In this document: piece after piece, positions 47,616 through 56,055 of the stretch
Numbering within the stretch: position 1 is the stretch's first letter
Layout of the letters: each line of letters opens with the position of its first letter
From: Bdellovibrionales bacterium
Lineage (GTDB): Bacteria; Bdellovibrionota; Bdellovibrionia; Bdellovibrionales; JAKFYE01
Length of the DNA stretch: 64,000 nt
NCBI GenBank assembly: GCA_021731045.1
Contig: JAKFYE010000039.1
Location: 37,765 to 101,764, forward strand
Direction: 5' to 3'
Notes under the pieces: generated by a model
Database searches by the model: none
What the model was told of the DNA's origin: nothing
What the model saw: only the letters and a program-made list of their open reading frames with translations
Translations under genes and position numbers: made by a program

Positions 47616-49466
47616 ATGATATCGAACCGCTTCAATCACATTCTAGGAGGGACGCTCTCCGTTTTTCAAAAAATTTGGAGCGCTAAACCCTTTGTTCTAC
47701 GTGCACTCGTGTGTTGGTTTGTCGGTATCGGAGTTTTGCTAAGCGAACGCAGTGATGATTTCGATACGCGTTTTCGACTTCGCGGCAATACATTAAAAAA
47801 TAGCGAAATCGTTTTAGTCTTAATTTCTGAAGACGAGTGGCTAAATTTAAAAGGTCCCCGCGCGCAAACCTTGCGACCATTAAAAGAAATCGAATCGTTC
47901 TCAGATAGTTTCTTTAGTGATGCCGAAACTTGGGAACTTGTTTTAGGTCGCCTCCTTCGCTTAAACGCAAAGTCTATTGGCGTAGCATTTTTTTTAGGAG
48001 ATCCGTGGCCAATCGAAGCACAAAACAATCGTGTGCTTGCAAATCCAAAAATATTTTGGGGTGCAAAATTAGATAGTGATGGACAACTACTTCGTCCACG
48101 CGCGCTTAGCATCGATGAAAAACATTTAGGTTTAATCGATCTCAAAACGGATGGAGACGGTTATTTACGTCGTTTTTCAACGACGATGCGTCCGCTTCCA
48201 AATCTCGCGTACCGTTTAGCTCACAATGCGAAATTAAAATTACCCACATCCGAATATGCACTCATTAATTTTCAAGGACCTGTGGCGACCTTCCAAACTT
48301 TTACGTTGACTGAATTTTTATTTGGCAATGTTCCTGAAAGCGCGATTCGAGGTAAAACAATTATCGTTGGCGCACGCAACCTCCCGAGTCATTCGGCGTT
48401 GACCCCTGAAGGCCCTATGTCACGTGCCGAAGTGATCGCCAATATCACGCACAATATAAATAACGGTCAATGGACGAAGACACTTCCTTTGTGGTCCTAC
48501 GCTATTTTGCTATTCGCTCTACTAATTCTCAGTATTTGGGTTACCACTGGGTATTCACAAAGTATCGCGATTGTGATTTTGTTTTGTATTTGGGCGTTAC
48601 TTATCACCATCTCGACTTGGATATTCGATACAGTTTTTTTATGGATTCCCATTATTGCGCCATCCGTGCAACTGGTGATTACGTTTGTTGTATTTTTAAG
48701 TTATCAACTCATCGTCAACGAAAAAGAGAATTGGCAGCTGCAACAAGAAAAACGGTATCTCGAAGAGATCGAAGAAATTAAAAATAATTTTTTAAGTCTT
48801 ATTAGCCATGACTTAAAAACTCCTATTGCCAAAATTCAAGCAGTGGCAGATCGCCTCTTGGCTTCATTTCAAGATGAAAAACTCAATCAAGATCTAAAAA
48901 CTGTTAAAAGCTCTAGCCAAGATCTCTATCGTTACATTCAGTCGATCCTTCAAGTGATTCGTGTAGAATCCACAGATTTTCATGCGCGCAAGCAACCGAC
49001 AGATATTAACGAAATCATAATTAAGGTCATTGAAGATTTGATGCCTCTCGCCAACGAAAAAAAAATTAGCCTCACACAGAAACTCGAACCCATGTTTTCT
49101 ATTGAACTAGACTCCACACTTATTTATGAAGTGATTTTGAATTTTATTGAGAATGCAATTAAATACACGCCAGAAGGCCGTAGTATCACCGTGACTTCGG
49201 AAGAAATAAATGATTCTGTTCAGGTCAAAGTTTCAGATACCGGCGAAGGCATTCCCGATGACGAAATTTCACGCGTGTGGAATAAGTTTTATCGTGGAAA
49301 GAAACATGACTTGAGCACTCGTGGAAGCGGACTTGGTTTGTATTTATCCAAATATTTTATCCGTCTTCATGGTGGCGAAGTTTTCTTATCAAGCCAAGTT
49401 GGAAAAGGAACCGATATTGGCTTTCGACTTCCACTTTCTGAAAACGAAGAAGAGACCAAAGGATAA
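47616..49466 (+). CDS. CHASE2-domain sensor histidine kinase
   Basis: A 616-residue kinase. An N-terminal helix leads to a CHASE2-type extracytoplasmic sensor (about 45-285). Three membrane helices follow (about 290-365), then HisKA with LSLISHDLKTPIAK and a HATPase domain (NFIENAIKYTP, DTGEGIP, GSGLGLYLSKYF). The input signal of CHASE2 proteins is unknown. It is separated by only three bases from the next gene, a sigma-54 response regulator, so the two make a two-component pair. Confidence 0.85.
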   Translation: MISNRFNHILGGTLSVFQKIWSAKPFVLRALVCWFVGIGVLLSERSDDFDTRFRLRGNTLKNSEIVLVLISEDEWLNLKGPRAQTLRPLKEIESFSDSFFSDAETWELVLGRLLRLNAKSIGVAFFLGDPWPIEAQNNRVLANPKIFWGAKLDSDGQLLRPRALSIDEKHLGLIDLKTDGDGYLRRFSTTMRPLPNLAYRLAHNAKLKLPTSEYALINFQGPVATFQTFTLTEFLFGNVPESAIRGKTIIVGARNLPSHSALTPEGPMSRAEVIANITHNINNGQWTKTLPLWSYAILLFALLILSIWVTTGYSQSIAIVILFCIWALLITISTWIFDTVFLWIPIIAPSVQLVITFVVFLSYQLIVNEKENWQLQQEKRYLEEIEEIKNNFLSLISHDLKTPIAKIQAVADRLLASFQDEKLNQDLKTVKSSSQDLYRYIQSILQVIRVESTDFHARKQPTDINEIIIKVIEDLMPLANEKKISLTQKLEPMFSIELDSTLIYEVILNFIENAIKYTPEGRSITVTSEEINDSVQVKVSDTGEGIPDDEISRVWNKFYRGKKHDLSTRGSGLGLYLSKYFIRLHGGEVFLSSQVGKGTDIGFRLPLSENEEETKG

Positions 49467-49469
49467 CAC

Positions 49470-50879
49470 ATGGCAAACTCCAAATTAAAAACACTTATCG
49501 TCGATGATGAAGCCGAACTGCGCACAACTGTCGCTTCGTTTTTACGTACAAATCTTCCCGAAGTTCTTTTTGAAATTGTTGAGGCCGAAAACGGTCGCGA
49601 AGCCATTGAAAAAGTAAAACAGCAATCTTTCGATATCGTGTTGATGGATGTGCGCATGCCCGAAGTCAACGGACTTGAAGCTCTCAGTGCTATTAAAGAA
49701 CACGACCCTAGAATTTTCGTCGTGCTCATGACAGCTCACAGTAATTTGGCTGATGCCGTTCAGGCTATTAAGGAAGGTGCCTATGATTATCTTGAAAAAC
49801 CGGTACAAGCCGAAAAACTTGCTGTGATTGTTAAAAAATGTCTCGAAGCACGAGACTTGGTTTCGGATTTGGCTATGTCGAATCCTATTTTTGACGACGA
49901 CGTCGACAGTGAGTTTGTTGGCCATTCACGTAAAATGAGAGAGGTTTTTGATTTAATTTATCGTCTTTGTAAAGTCGACACCACGGTCTTGATACGGGGA
50001 GAAAATGGAACCGGCAAAGAACTCGTCGCGCGCGCGATTCATTTTAATTCCTCGCGCAAAGATGGCGCCTTTGTCGCTCTCAATTGTGGGGCTATTCCCG
50101 ATAATTTGGTGGAGAGCGAACTCTTTGGGCACGAAAAAGGTGCGTTCACTGGTGCCGTCGAAAGAAAGATCGGAAAATTTCAATTAGCAAATAATGGAAC
50201 AATTTTTTTAGATGAAATCGCAGAACTTAAGCCTGAGATGCAGGTGAAACTCTTAAGAGTCTTACAGGAAAGAAAATTTGTGCCCGTGGGTGGTAATCGC
50301 GAAATCAAAACGAATGCGCGAATCTTGACCGCCACAAATCGCAATTTAGAAAAGATGATTGAAGAAAGTGAATTTCGTGAAGATCTTTTTTACCGTCTGA
50401 ATGTCATGCCAATATTCCTCCCACCTTTACGAGAGCGGCTCGACGATCTCGACAGTCTGACCGATCATTTTATTAAAAAGTTTGCGAAACATCACCATCG
50501 CCCAATTCACAGTATTCATCCGAAGGCCTTACAAGCACTGAAAGCCTATTCTTGGCCTGGTAACATTCGCGAACTCGAAAACGTCATCGAACGCGCTTTT
50601 ATAGTTGAGAATTCAAAAGAGATCACATTTGAAAGCTTGCCTGAAAGTATTCGTACGATAGCCCAACGCCCACAAAAATCAGATATTACCGAACCAGCTT
50701 CAGGTGCGCTCAACTTTGAATCTTTCAAAGAACAAGTCGAAAAAGATTTTATTATCAGCGCTCTACGCGCCAACAACGGCCGTATCAATCAAACCGTCGC
50801 CCGCGCCAACATTCCTAAAAACACACTTCTACGCAAAATAAAAAAATACGGCATTAACGTTAAAGAACTAATTCGCTAG
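49470..50879 (+). CDS. Sigma-54 response regulator of the CHASE2 kinase
   Basis: A 469-residue NtrC-family protein: a receiver with FDIVLMDVRMPE, an AAA+ domain with GENGTGKELVARAIH and the perfect sigma-54 loop GAFTGA, FLDEIAELKPEMQVKLLRVLQE, then a Fis-type HTH (RINQTVARANIPKNTLLRKIKKYG). It would activate sigma-54 promoters on phosphorylation by the neighbouring kinase. Its stop is six bases before the left arm of palindromic element A. Confidence 0.92.
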   Translation: MANSKLKTLIVDDEAELRTTVASFLRTNLPEVLFEIVEAENGREAIEKVKQQSFDIVLMDVRMPEVNGLEALSAIKEHDPRIFVVLMTAHSNLADAVQAIKEGAYDYLEKPVQAEKLAVIVKKCLEARDLVSDLAMSNPIFDDDVDSEFVGHSRKMREVFDLIYRLCKVDTTVLIRGENGTGKELVARAIHFNSSRKDGAFVALNCGAIPDNLVESELFGHEKGAFTGAVERKIGKFQLANNGTIFLDEIAELKPEMQVKLLRVLQERKFVPVGGNREIKTNARILTATNRNLEKMIEESEFREDLFYRLNVMPIFLPPLRERLDDLDSLTDHFIKKFAKHHHRPIHSIHPKALQALKAYSWPGNIRELENVIERAFIVENSKEITFESLPESIRTIAQRPQKSDITEPASGALNFESFKEQVEKDFIISALRANNGRINQTVARANIPKNTLLRKIKKYGINVKELIR

Positions 50880-50884
50880 CCTCC

Positions 50885-51220
50885 AAAGACGCTCTCAAAA
50901 ATCTTTAGAAAAGATCTTGTTCTGTTGAAAACCTTCCTACTATAAGAGCCTTGAAGTTTTGAGATTTTCTTTTTGAATATTTCCTCTTCTTGTAATTGCT
51001 TTCGGCCGCAGGTTGTCTTCGGATTGCATTACTTTGTCGAAAGCAATTAAGAGAAAGCTTGCCAGGCATACGTAACGCAACCCGGATACACCCATGCACG
51101 ACGCAAACTACAAGAAGAGGAAATATTCAAAAAGAAAATCTCAAAACTTCAAGGCTCTTAAATCTATTTTTAAAAATCAACAGAACAAGATCTTTTCTAA
51201 AGATTTTTGAGAGCGTCTTT
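50885..51220. repeat. Palindromic element A: nested inverted arms around a 114-nt core
   Basis: Outer arms 50885-50928 and 51177-51220 are perfect 44-nt inverted repeats. The last 24 bases of the right outer arm (51197-51220) are the final seven codons and stop of the convergent GT9 gene. Inner arms 50943-50994 and 51109-51160 are perfect 52-nt inverted repeats, beginning TAAGAGCCTTG. Between them is the core 50995-51108 (ATTGCTTTCGGCCGCAGG to GCACGACGCAAAC). The two arm pairs are separated by unpaired spacers of 14 and 16 bases. No transposase is present. Copies B and C share the core. Confidence 0.92.
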
Positions 51221-52240
51221 AACGTCGTCTACGCTGACGTTCTTCATACAAATATGTGTGCCGATAGGACAGACGTCGTGGCCGTGAGCGCCGCAAGGAC
51301 GACATGCGAGATTTTTATCTTCGACAACATTTGCTTGGTTATTCCAAGGGCGATATCCCAACTCGAGTGTTGTAGGTCCAAAGATTGCGACCGTAGGGAT
51401 TCCAGCAACGCTACCTAAGTGCATGGCGCCGTTGTCGTTCGTGACTAAAGCTTTGCCTAATTTAAATATTTGTACAAGTTCGAAGAGAGAGGGTTCGCCG
51501 GCAATATTTTTTGCGTTCGGAATTTTATCGGCGATCTCTTGTGCATATGGTTTTTCTTCAGGCGAACCGACGACGACGATTTGGGCGCCTTCAGATTGAA
51601 GTTTTATACCGAGCTCGACGTATTTTTCTTTAATCCAGCGTTTTGTGTTCCATACGCTTCCTGGGGCAAAAAAAACTACGTTCTCTTTCAGCCCCCACTT
51701 GTTTCTAAGATTTGGTTCAACTTCCAAATGTATCGCCATCGACGTCCATTCTGGAATTTCAACGTTGGCGCGCAAGTACAACGATTCTAGATTTGGTGTA
51801 ATAAAAAATGTGTTAATTTTTACGTCGAGTGGAGACAGTAACGACAACTGGCGAAGGGCGTCGGGTAAGTCGGTTCGGCGTTTGACTCGCTGATCAAAAA
51901 TAAATCTGTTCCACCACTTGGTAAATCCAATTCGTGATTTTGATTTTAAACTTTTTGCAATTAAAGCGGATCTCACAGATTGGTGTGGGCATAGAACTAA
52001 TTCGTACTCATGTTTTTGGATGGTCTTGATGGACTCCACCACCGAAATACGATCGGCCTTATCAATTTCGGTTGCAACATTGACAAGCCCTAATTTTTTA
52101 AAAAAATCACCGAAGCCTTTGCGACAGAGCAGATGAATCTCGGCGTGAGGATACAGCCTTTTCGTATTTTTTAATAAAGGAATACTTAGGAGGAGATCTC
52201 CGAGAAAGGCGGTTTGAATAACGAGGATTTTTTGTGCCAA
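51197..52240 (-). CDS. Heptosyltransferase-like GT9 glycosyltransferase
   Basis: A 347-residue family-9 glycosyltransferase of the RfaF/WaaF kind. QTAFLGDLLLSIPLL is the N-terminal loop, FFAPGSVWNTKRWI and VTNDNGAMHLGSVAGIPTVAIFGPT form the ADP-heptose site. A late Cys-rich segment (CRPCGAHGHDVCPIGTHIC) is common in such enzymes. It would add heptose to lipopolysaccharide core. It overlaps the preceding GT9 gene by 55 bases. Its last codons form part of element A. Confidence 0.85.
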   Translation of the reverse strand: MAQKILVIQTAFLGDLLLSIPLLKNTKRLYPHAEIHLLCRKGFGDFFKKLGLVNVATEIDKADRISVVESIKTIQKHEYELVLCPHQSVRSALIAKSLKSKSRIGFTKWWNRFIFDQRVKRRTDLPDALRQLSLLSPLDVKINTFFITPNLESLYLRANVEIPEWTSMAIHLEVEPNLRNKWGLKENVVFFAPGSVWNTKRWIKEKYVELGIKLQSEGAQIVVVGSPEEKPYAQEIADKIPNAKNIAGEPSLFELVQIFKLGKALVTNDNGAMHLGSVAGIPTVAIFGPTTLELGYRPWNNQANVVEDKNLACRPCGAHGHDVCPIGTHICMKNVSVDDVKDALKNL

Positions 52241-53349
52241 TCGAGTCCTTTTAATACGGCGGCTACGAAATCTTCAACTCTTACAAGATCGTAACACATC
52301 GTAGTTTTCTGACAAGTTCTCTTCCAACATGGACTGCAATCGGCTTGGGTGTAAATAGTAGTTCCACGATCATATAAATCAATTTCGTGCGCGCAAGTAG
52401 GGCCAAACCACGCCGCAACATATTTTTCTAATGCAATTCCAATATGCATACCGAGGCTATCGCCCGTTATAATCATATCGCATGCCGCGACCGAAACAAT
52501 TCCATCCCGCAATCCCAATTCTGTTGGAGATTCATGAATCGAGAGGTCGGCCGCAATTTCTTGATTTCTTTGCGTATCCTCACGGCCACCTAAAAGCACG
52601 ATGGATATTTGACTTCCAAATTCGGACATCAAACGAGTTATTATTTTTTGATGCATTTTTACGGTCAGTTTTTTCGCAACAATTGTAGGACTGCAGCCCG
52701 TGTTCATTCCGATAATAAGAGGCGCCTTATGTTCTCTCGAAGAACTCCAAATGTTTCGTCTTTCTAATGCCCGCTCTTGTTCGTCTTGAGTCAGATTTAG
52801 AATATAATTGTCACGCTGGTATTGAAGCTCGAGAGATTCTGCTAACAACTGGGTCTCAGTTTTTTTATTTTCAAAAAATTTTTTATTATCGTTCAGTCCA
52901 ATCTCCCACAACTCTTGCGCCGCCGCAGTTGCAGGTAAAATTGCTCCAGACTGCGAATTATGAATAAAGCCGTAAATCATATCGCACTGAGTTTGCGAAA
53001 GCACACCCATCGCTTTCAAAGATTTATCGACGACAAAACCAAAATCAAACTCTAAAGCCGAAAGCGTTAAAAGATCATCTCGTTCGGTCGTTAACAGACG
53101 ATCAATCAACGAATTATTTTTTAACAAATCGTGCGCCGGCTTTTGCGTCACCCAAGTAATATGCGACGACGGAAATTTACGTTTAATTGCCGGCAACAAA
53201 GAAGTTCCACGCAGAACAGCTCCGAGCGCTTCTAAATGAACCACTAAAATTCTATTTTTAGGAATATCCCGAGACGGACAAAACGAATCGCAAGTCTCAT
53301 TACGACCACACGGTTTATACCCAGAAAAATACCGACACCCTGTCTCCAT
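52186..53349 (-). CDS. GT9-family glycosyltransferase with an N-terminal cysteine cluster
   Basis: A 387-residue GT9 enzyme. The GT core starts near residue 32 (ILVVHLEALGAVLRGTSLLPAIK), with the donor-site segment MNTGCSPTIVAKKL and MIITGDSLGMHIGIALEKYVAAWFGPT. Before the core lies METGCRYFSGYKPCGRNETC, in which Cys5, 14, 20 and then 24 form an unusual four-cysteine cluster; a second cluster is CSPCWKRTCQKTTMC near residue 345. These could bind zinc or an iron-sulfur cluster. It probably adds a core sugar, but acceptor and sugar are unknown. Confidence 0.8.
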   Translation of the reverse strand: METGCRYFSGYKPCGRNETCDSFCPSRDIPKNRILVVHLEALGAVLRGTSLLPAIKRKFPSSHITWVTQKPAHDLLKNNSLIDRLLTTERDDLLTLSALEFDFGFVVDKSLKAMGVLSQTQCDMIYGFIHNSQSGAILPATAAAQELWEIGLNDNKKFFENKKTETQLLAESLELQYQRDNYILNLTQDEQERALERRNIWSSSREHKAPLIIGMNTGCSPTIVAKKLTVKMHQKIITRLMSEFGSQISIVLLGGREDTQRNQEIAADLSIHESPTELGLRDGIVSVAACDMIITGDSLGMHIGIALEKYVAAWFGPTCAHEIDLYDRGTTIYTQADCSPCWKRTCQKTTMCYDLVRVEDFVAAVLKGLDWHKKSSLFKPPFSEISS

Positions 53350-53445
53350 CCCCTATTTTGACATGAAGCAAGAAACATTAAAACTCACCCAAGAACCAGA
53401 ATTAAACCCAGACTAGCCTTCTTGGATTTTAAGACCAACAAAGAC

Positions 53446-53741
53446 CCCTCAACAATATTTAAATCTCTCTTGGGTTGTTAAAAGCCTTTCTACGTTAAGA
53501 GCCTTGGGCCTTTCAATTAGTCCTCTGACTCTAATTGCTTTCGGCCGCAGGCGCGTCTTCGGATTGCGCTACAATATCCGAAAGCAATTAGAAAAATATC
53601 TTACCAAATTACTTGTATCGCAACCCGGATACGCCCCGCACGACGCAAACTAGAGTCAGAGGACTAATTGAAAGGCCCAAGGCTCTTAAAACCAAGATTT
53701 GCAACTCAACAACCCAAGAGAGATTTAAATATTATTGAGGG
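53446..53741. repeat. Palindromic element B: nested inverted arms around a 117-nt core
   Basis: Outer arms 53446-53479 and 53708-53741 are 34-nt inverted repeats with one mismatch. Inner arms 53495-53533 and 53651-53689 are perfect 39-nt inverted repeats containing AAGAGCCTTGGG. The core 53534-53650 is clearly related to that of element A (ATTGCTTTCGGCCGCAGG at its start, GCACGACGCAAAC at its end), in the same orientation. Spacers between outer and inner arms again include a CTT-CTAC stretch as in A. It lies about 97 bases before the GT9 gene start. Confidence 0.9.
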
Positions 53742-53838
53742 CTAAATTTGATAAAAATGGACATCTAAGCAAAGCATCGAACAAAGGGTTAAATACAAGA
53801 CTAGATCTCTCAAAGTTATTGATTAGTATGCACGGTTT

Positions 53839-54054
53839 AAGCGCCTTGAGGGTCTGACATTTTCTTTTCCAATATATCTTCTTCTTGTAGTTTGCGTCGT
53901 GCATGGGTGTATCCGGGTTGCGTTACGTAAGCCCGACAAGCTTTAGCCTAATTGCTTTCGGTTAAGTAATGCAATCCGAAGACAACCTGCGGCCGAAAGC
54001 AATTACAAGAAGAAGATATATTGGAAAAGAAAATGTCAGACCCTCAAGGTGCTT
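53839..54054. repeat. Palindromic element C: inverted-orientation core
   Basis: Arms 53839-53889 and 54004-54054 are 51-nt inverted repeats with a single G-T mismatch, beginning AAGCGCCTTG. The core 53890-54003 is 114 nt. Reading the minus strand, it matches the plus-strand core of A almost throughout. Relative to A and B it is therefore flipped inside its arms. No obvious outer arms surround it. It ends 16 bases from the stop codon of the DUF3108 gene at 54071. Confidence 0.92.
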
Positions 54055-54070
54055 CACGTAGAACAAGACG

Positions 54071-55150
54071 CTAAGGAACGGGAACGCCTTTGATGAGTTG
54101 AATGGCTTCGGCTTTAATTGTGCCGATTTTGATTTTGGCTTCGATTCTGACGTACATTTTTCGGTCGTCGTCGGTGAGCCAGAAGAAAACATCGCCCATG
54201 GGAGTGAAGACGCCGTCCATTGCGATTTCTGGTCGAATCACGACGGTATTAAATTTTCCGGCGTCGGTTTCGATTTCTTCACGTCTCAGCACATGAGCCT
54301 TGACGATCATGTTGCGATTTTCATCGGCCACTCGAAATTGAATCACTTTGCCAGGAGTCAGTTTAAATGTTCGCAAATAATAAGCCGCACTAAAAGCGTT
54401 GTGCGTGTAGGCCGGGATATCCCATTCGAGCTTTCGCTCTTCGGTGCCCTTTTTCTTGGTCACCTTACGTTCCCAATAATTGGCTTTCATGGCTTTCCAA
54501 TCAAAGAAGGAGCGCACTTCTCGTAGTTGCCCGCTCTCTTTGACTTTGATCAAAATATTAAATGGCGTCATCTCCTCAAAATCTAAAAATGTTTCGCCGT
54601 AGTCATCGACGGCATAAAAGGTAGAAAAGAATGGCGCAGATTTAATGGTCGCTGAAAAATGATACGCTTTTTTTCCGTTCACTTCGACATACGGATCAAC
54701 TGACATGGTCATTTCGCCGGCTTTCGCACCAAAGTAACTCATGGCTAAAACTGTTTTTTCGCCAATCCAAAACGGATCTACGATGGGACGACGCCCAGAA
54801 AACCCTTCGGTGTCTTCAAGATCGGGTTGTCTTTTTGCATTGGCTTTCGGAGCTGGCGCGGGTTTTGGTTTTGGCTTAGGCTTTTCTGTTTTCTTATTTT
54901 TAGTATCTTCAATTAAGGTCGTGGTCGTCGTTGAGCTTAAAGTACTGCCATTCTGGGCCGCTAAAGCTTCTGCGACTTTAGTATCCATCGGCAACTCTTT
55001 AACCTCTAATTTTTTGTCATACTCTTCAATCTTGGCAAGTTGATTGTCATTTTCAGTCTTAAGAAATTTGGCTTGGCAACTTAAACTATTGATCGCAAAA
55101 CCGATCAGAAGAAATTTTAATAAATTCGAATTCAACTTCAAAACTGACAT
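54071..55150 (-). CDS. DUF3108-type lipoprotein
   Basis: Start at 55150 gives 359 residues and a lipoprotein signal with lipobox SLSC. An upstream TTG start at 55189 would add 13 polar residues inside the acyltransferase gene. A Lys/Pro-rich linker (about 80-115) precedes the DUF3108 fold with GEKTVLAMSYFGAKAGEMTM and DYGETFLDFEEMTPF, AYTHNAFSAAYYLRTFKL, and a C-terminal VFFWLTDDDRKMYVRIEAK. This family is periplasmic and of unclear role. Placement after an lpxL-like gene suggests envelope maintenance. Confidence 0.72.
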   Translation of the reverse strand: MSVLKLNSNLLKFLLIGFAINSLSCQAKFLKTENDNQLAKIEEYDKKLEVKELPMDTKVAEALAAQNGSTLSSTTTTTLIEDTKNKKTEKPKPKPKPAPAPKANAKRQPDLEDTEGFSGRRPIVDPFWIGEKTVLAMSYFGAKAGEMTMSVDPYVEVNGKKAYHFSATIKSAPFFSTFYAVDDYGETFLDFEEMTPFNILIKVKESGQLREVRSFFDWKAMKANYWERKVTKKKGTEERKLEWDIPAYTHNAFSAAYYLRTFKLTPGKVIQFRVADENRNMIVKAHVLRREEIETDAGKFNTVVIRPEIAMDGVFTPMGDVFFWLTDDDRKMYVRIEAKIKIGTIKAEAIQLIKGVPVP

Positions 55151-55181
55151 CCTTCTATTTGACTTTGGAAGAACCTGCGAA

Positions 55182-56054
55182 TCAACCAAATTGTTTCCAG
55201 CGCCGGTGGATCCACATCCATTGTTCGGGACTTTTCTGTACGTACTCTTGCAATTTGTCGTTGTATGTTTGCGTTAAATGCAAAACGGTCGACTCATGAT
55301 TCTCTTTTTCTTCAAACGGAAGAGGTTTTTCGACGACGAGGTGAAACCTTCCGTCAGGTCTACGAAAATTGTAACACGGAATCACCGGAACACGTGTGCG
55401 CTCTTCAAAGATGGCCATACCTCTTGCTGTCCCTGTTTCTTTACCAAAAAAAGTCGTTTTAACTCCGCTTGGCGGGCCCATGTATTGATCCATCACCCAA
55501 ATAACCGCTTCGTTTCTTTTTAAGGCTTTTAAAATTTCGGCGTTACTCTTTTCGTGTGCGATGAGTTGCGTCCCGTGCTTGGTACGCATTCCAAACCACA
55601 CATCGTTCAACCAGCCTTGTTTTGCTTTTTTTGTGATGAGATTTACTTTGTAACCTTTTTGCGCAAGGCCCATACACGCAAAATCACCATTTCCAATATG
55701 CAGAGTCAGGAGAAAAACGCCTCGCCCTTGCCGATAGGCCTCATCGAGATGCTCAAGACCTTCAAAAGAAAAATAAGATTTAAACCATACGGGCTTGTAG
55801 ACCATCATTAAAAAATATTCGATAAGAATTTGCCCTTGAGACATCATAGAGGCTCGACCTATACGAATACGTTCCCGCATATTTAAGTTCGGGTATGCAA
55901 TTGCAATATTAGAAAGAATAACTTTGCGACGAATTCGAATCATGTCAAAAAATACGAAGGCTAAAATCCAGGCTATCCCGGCGTGTGCTCGTCGCGGCAG
56001 CCAAGACAAAACCGTTCCGACAAAACTAATCATAAAGCGCAAAAGAGATGTCAT
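55182..56054 (-). CDS. Lipid A acyltransferase (LpxL/HtrB family)
   Basis: A 290-residue protein with an N-terminal membrane anchor. The active-site box is FLLTLHIGNGDFACMG (H-x4-D), and the later VIWVMDQYMGPPSGVKTTFFG segment is typical of lysophospholipid/lauroyl acyltransferases of lipid A synthesis. It uses acyl-ACP to add a secondary acyl chain. It follows lpxK by one base, which supports lipid A as substrate. Confidence 0.85.
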   Translation of the reverse strand: MTSLLRFMISFVGTVLSWLPRRAHAGIAWILAFVFFDMIRIRRKVILSNIAIAYPNLNMRERIRIGRASMMSQGQILIEYFLMMVYKPVWFKSYFSFEGLEHLDEAYRQGRGVFLLTLHIGNGDFACMGLAQKGYKVNLITKKAKQGWLNDVWFGMRTKHGTQLIAHEKSNAEILKALKRNEAVIWVMDQYMGPPSGVKTTFFGKETGTARGMAIFEERTRVPVIPCYNFRRPDGRFHLVVEKPLPFEEKENHESTVLHLTQTYNDKLQEYVQKSPEQWMWIHRRWKQFG

Positions 56055-56055
56055 T

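Noticed and set aside
50905..51418. Overlapping reading frames on both strands of element A
   Set aside because: They follow from the palindrome, change frame between copies and have no ribosome binding site or protein character.
53446..54054. CRISPR array
   Set aside because: The repeats are few, over 190 nt long, palindromic and not regularly spaced.
50885..54054. Insertion sequence with transposase
   Set aside because: No transposase frame lies within or beside the elements, and no target duplication could be defined.
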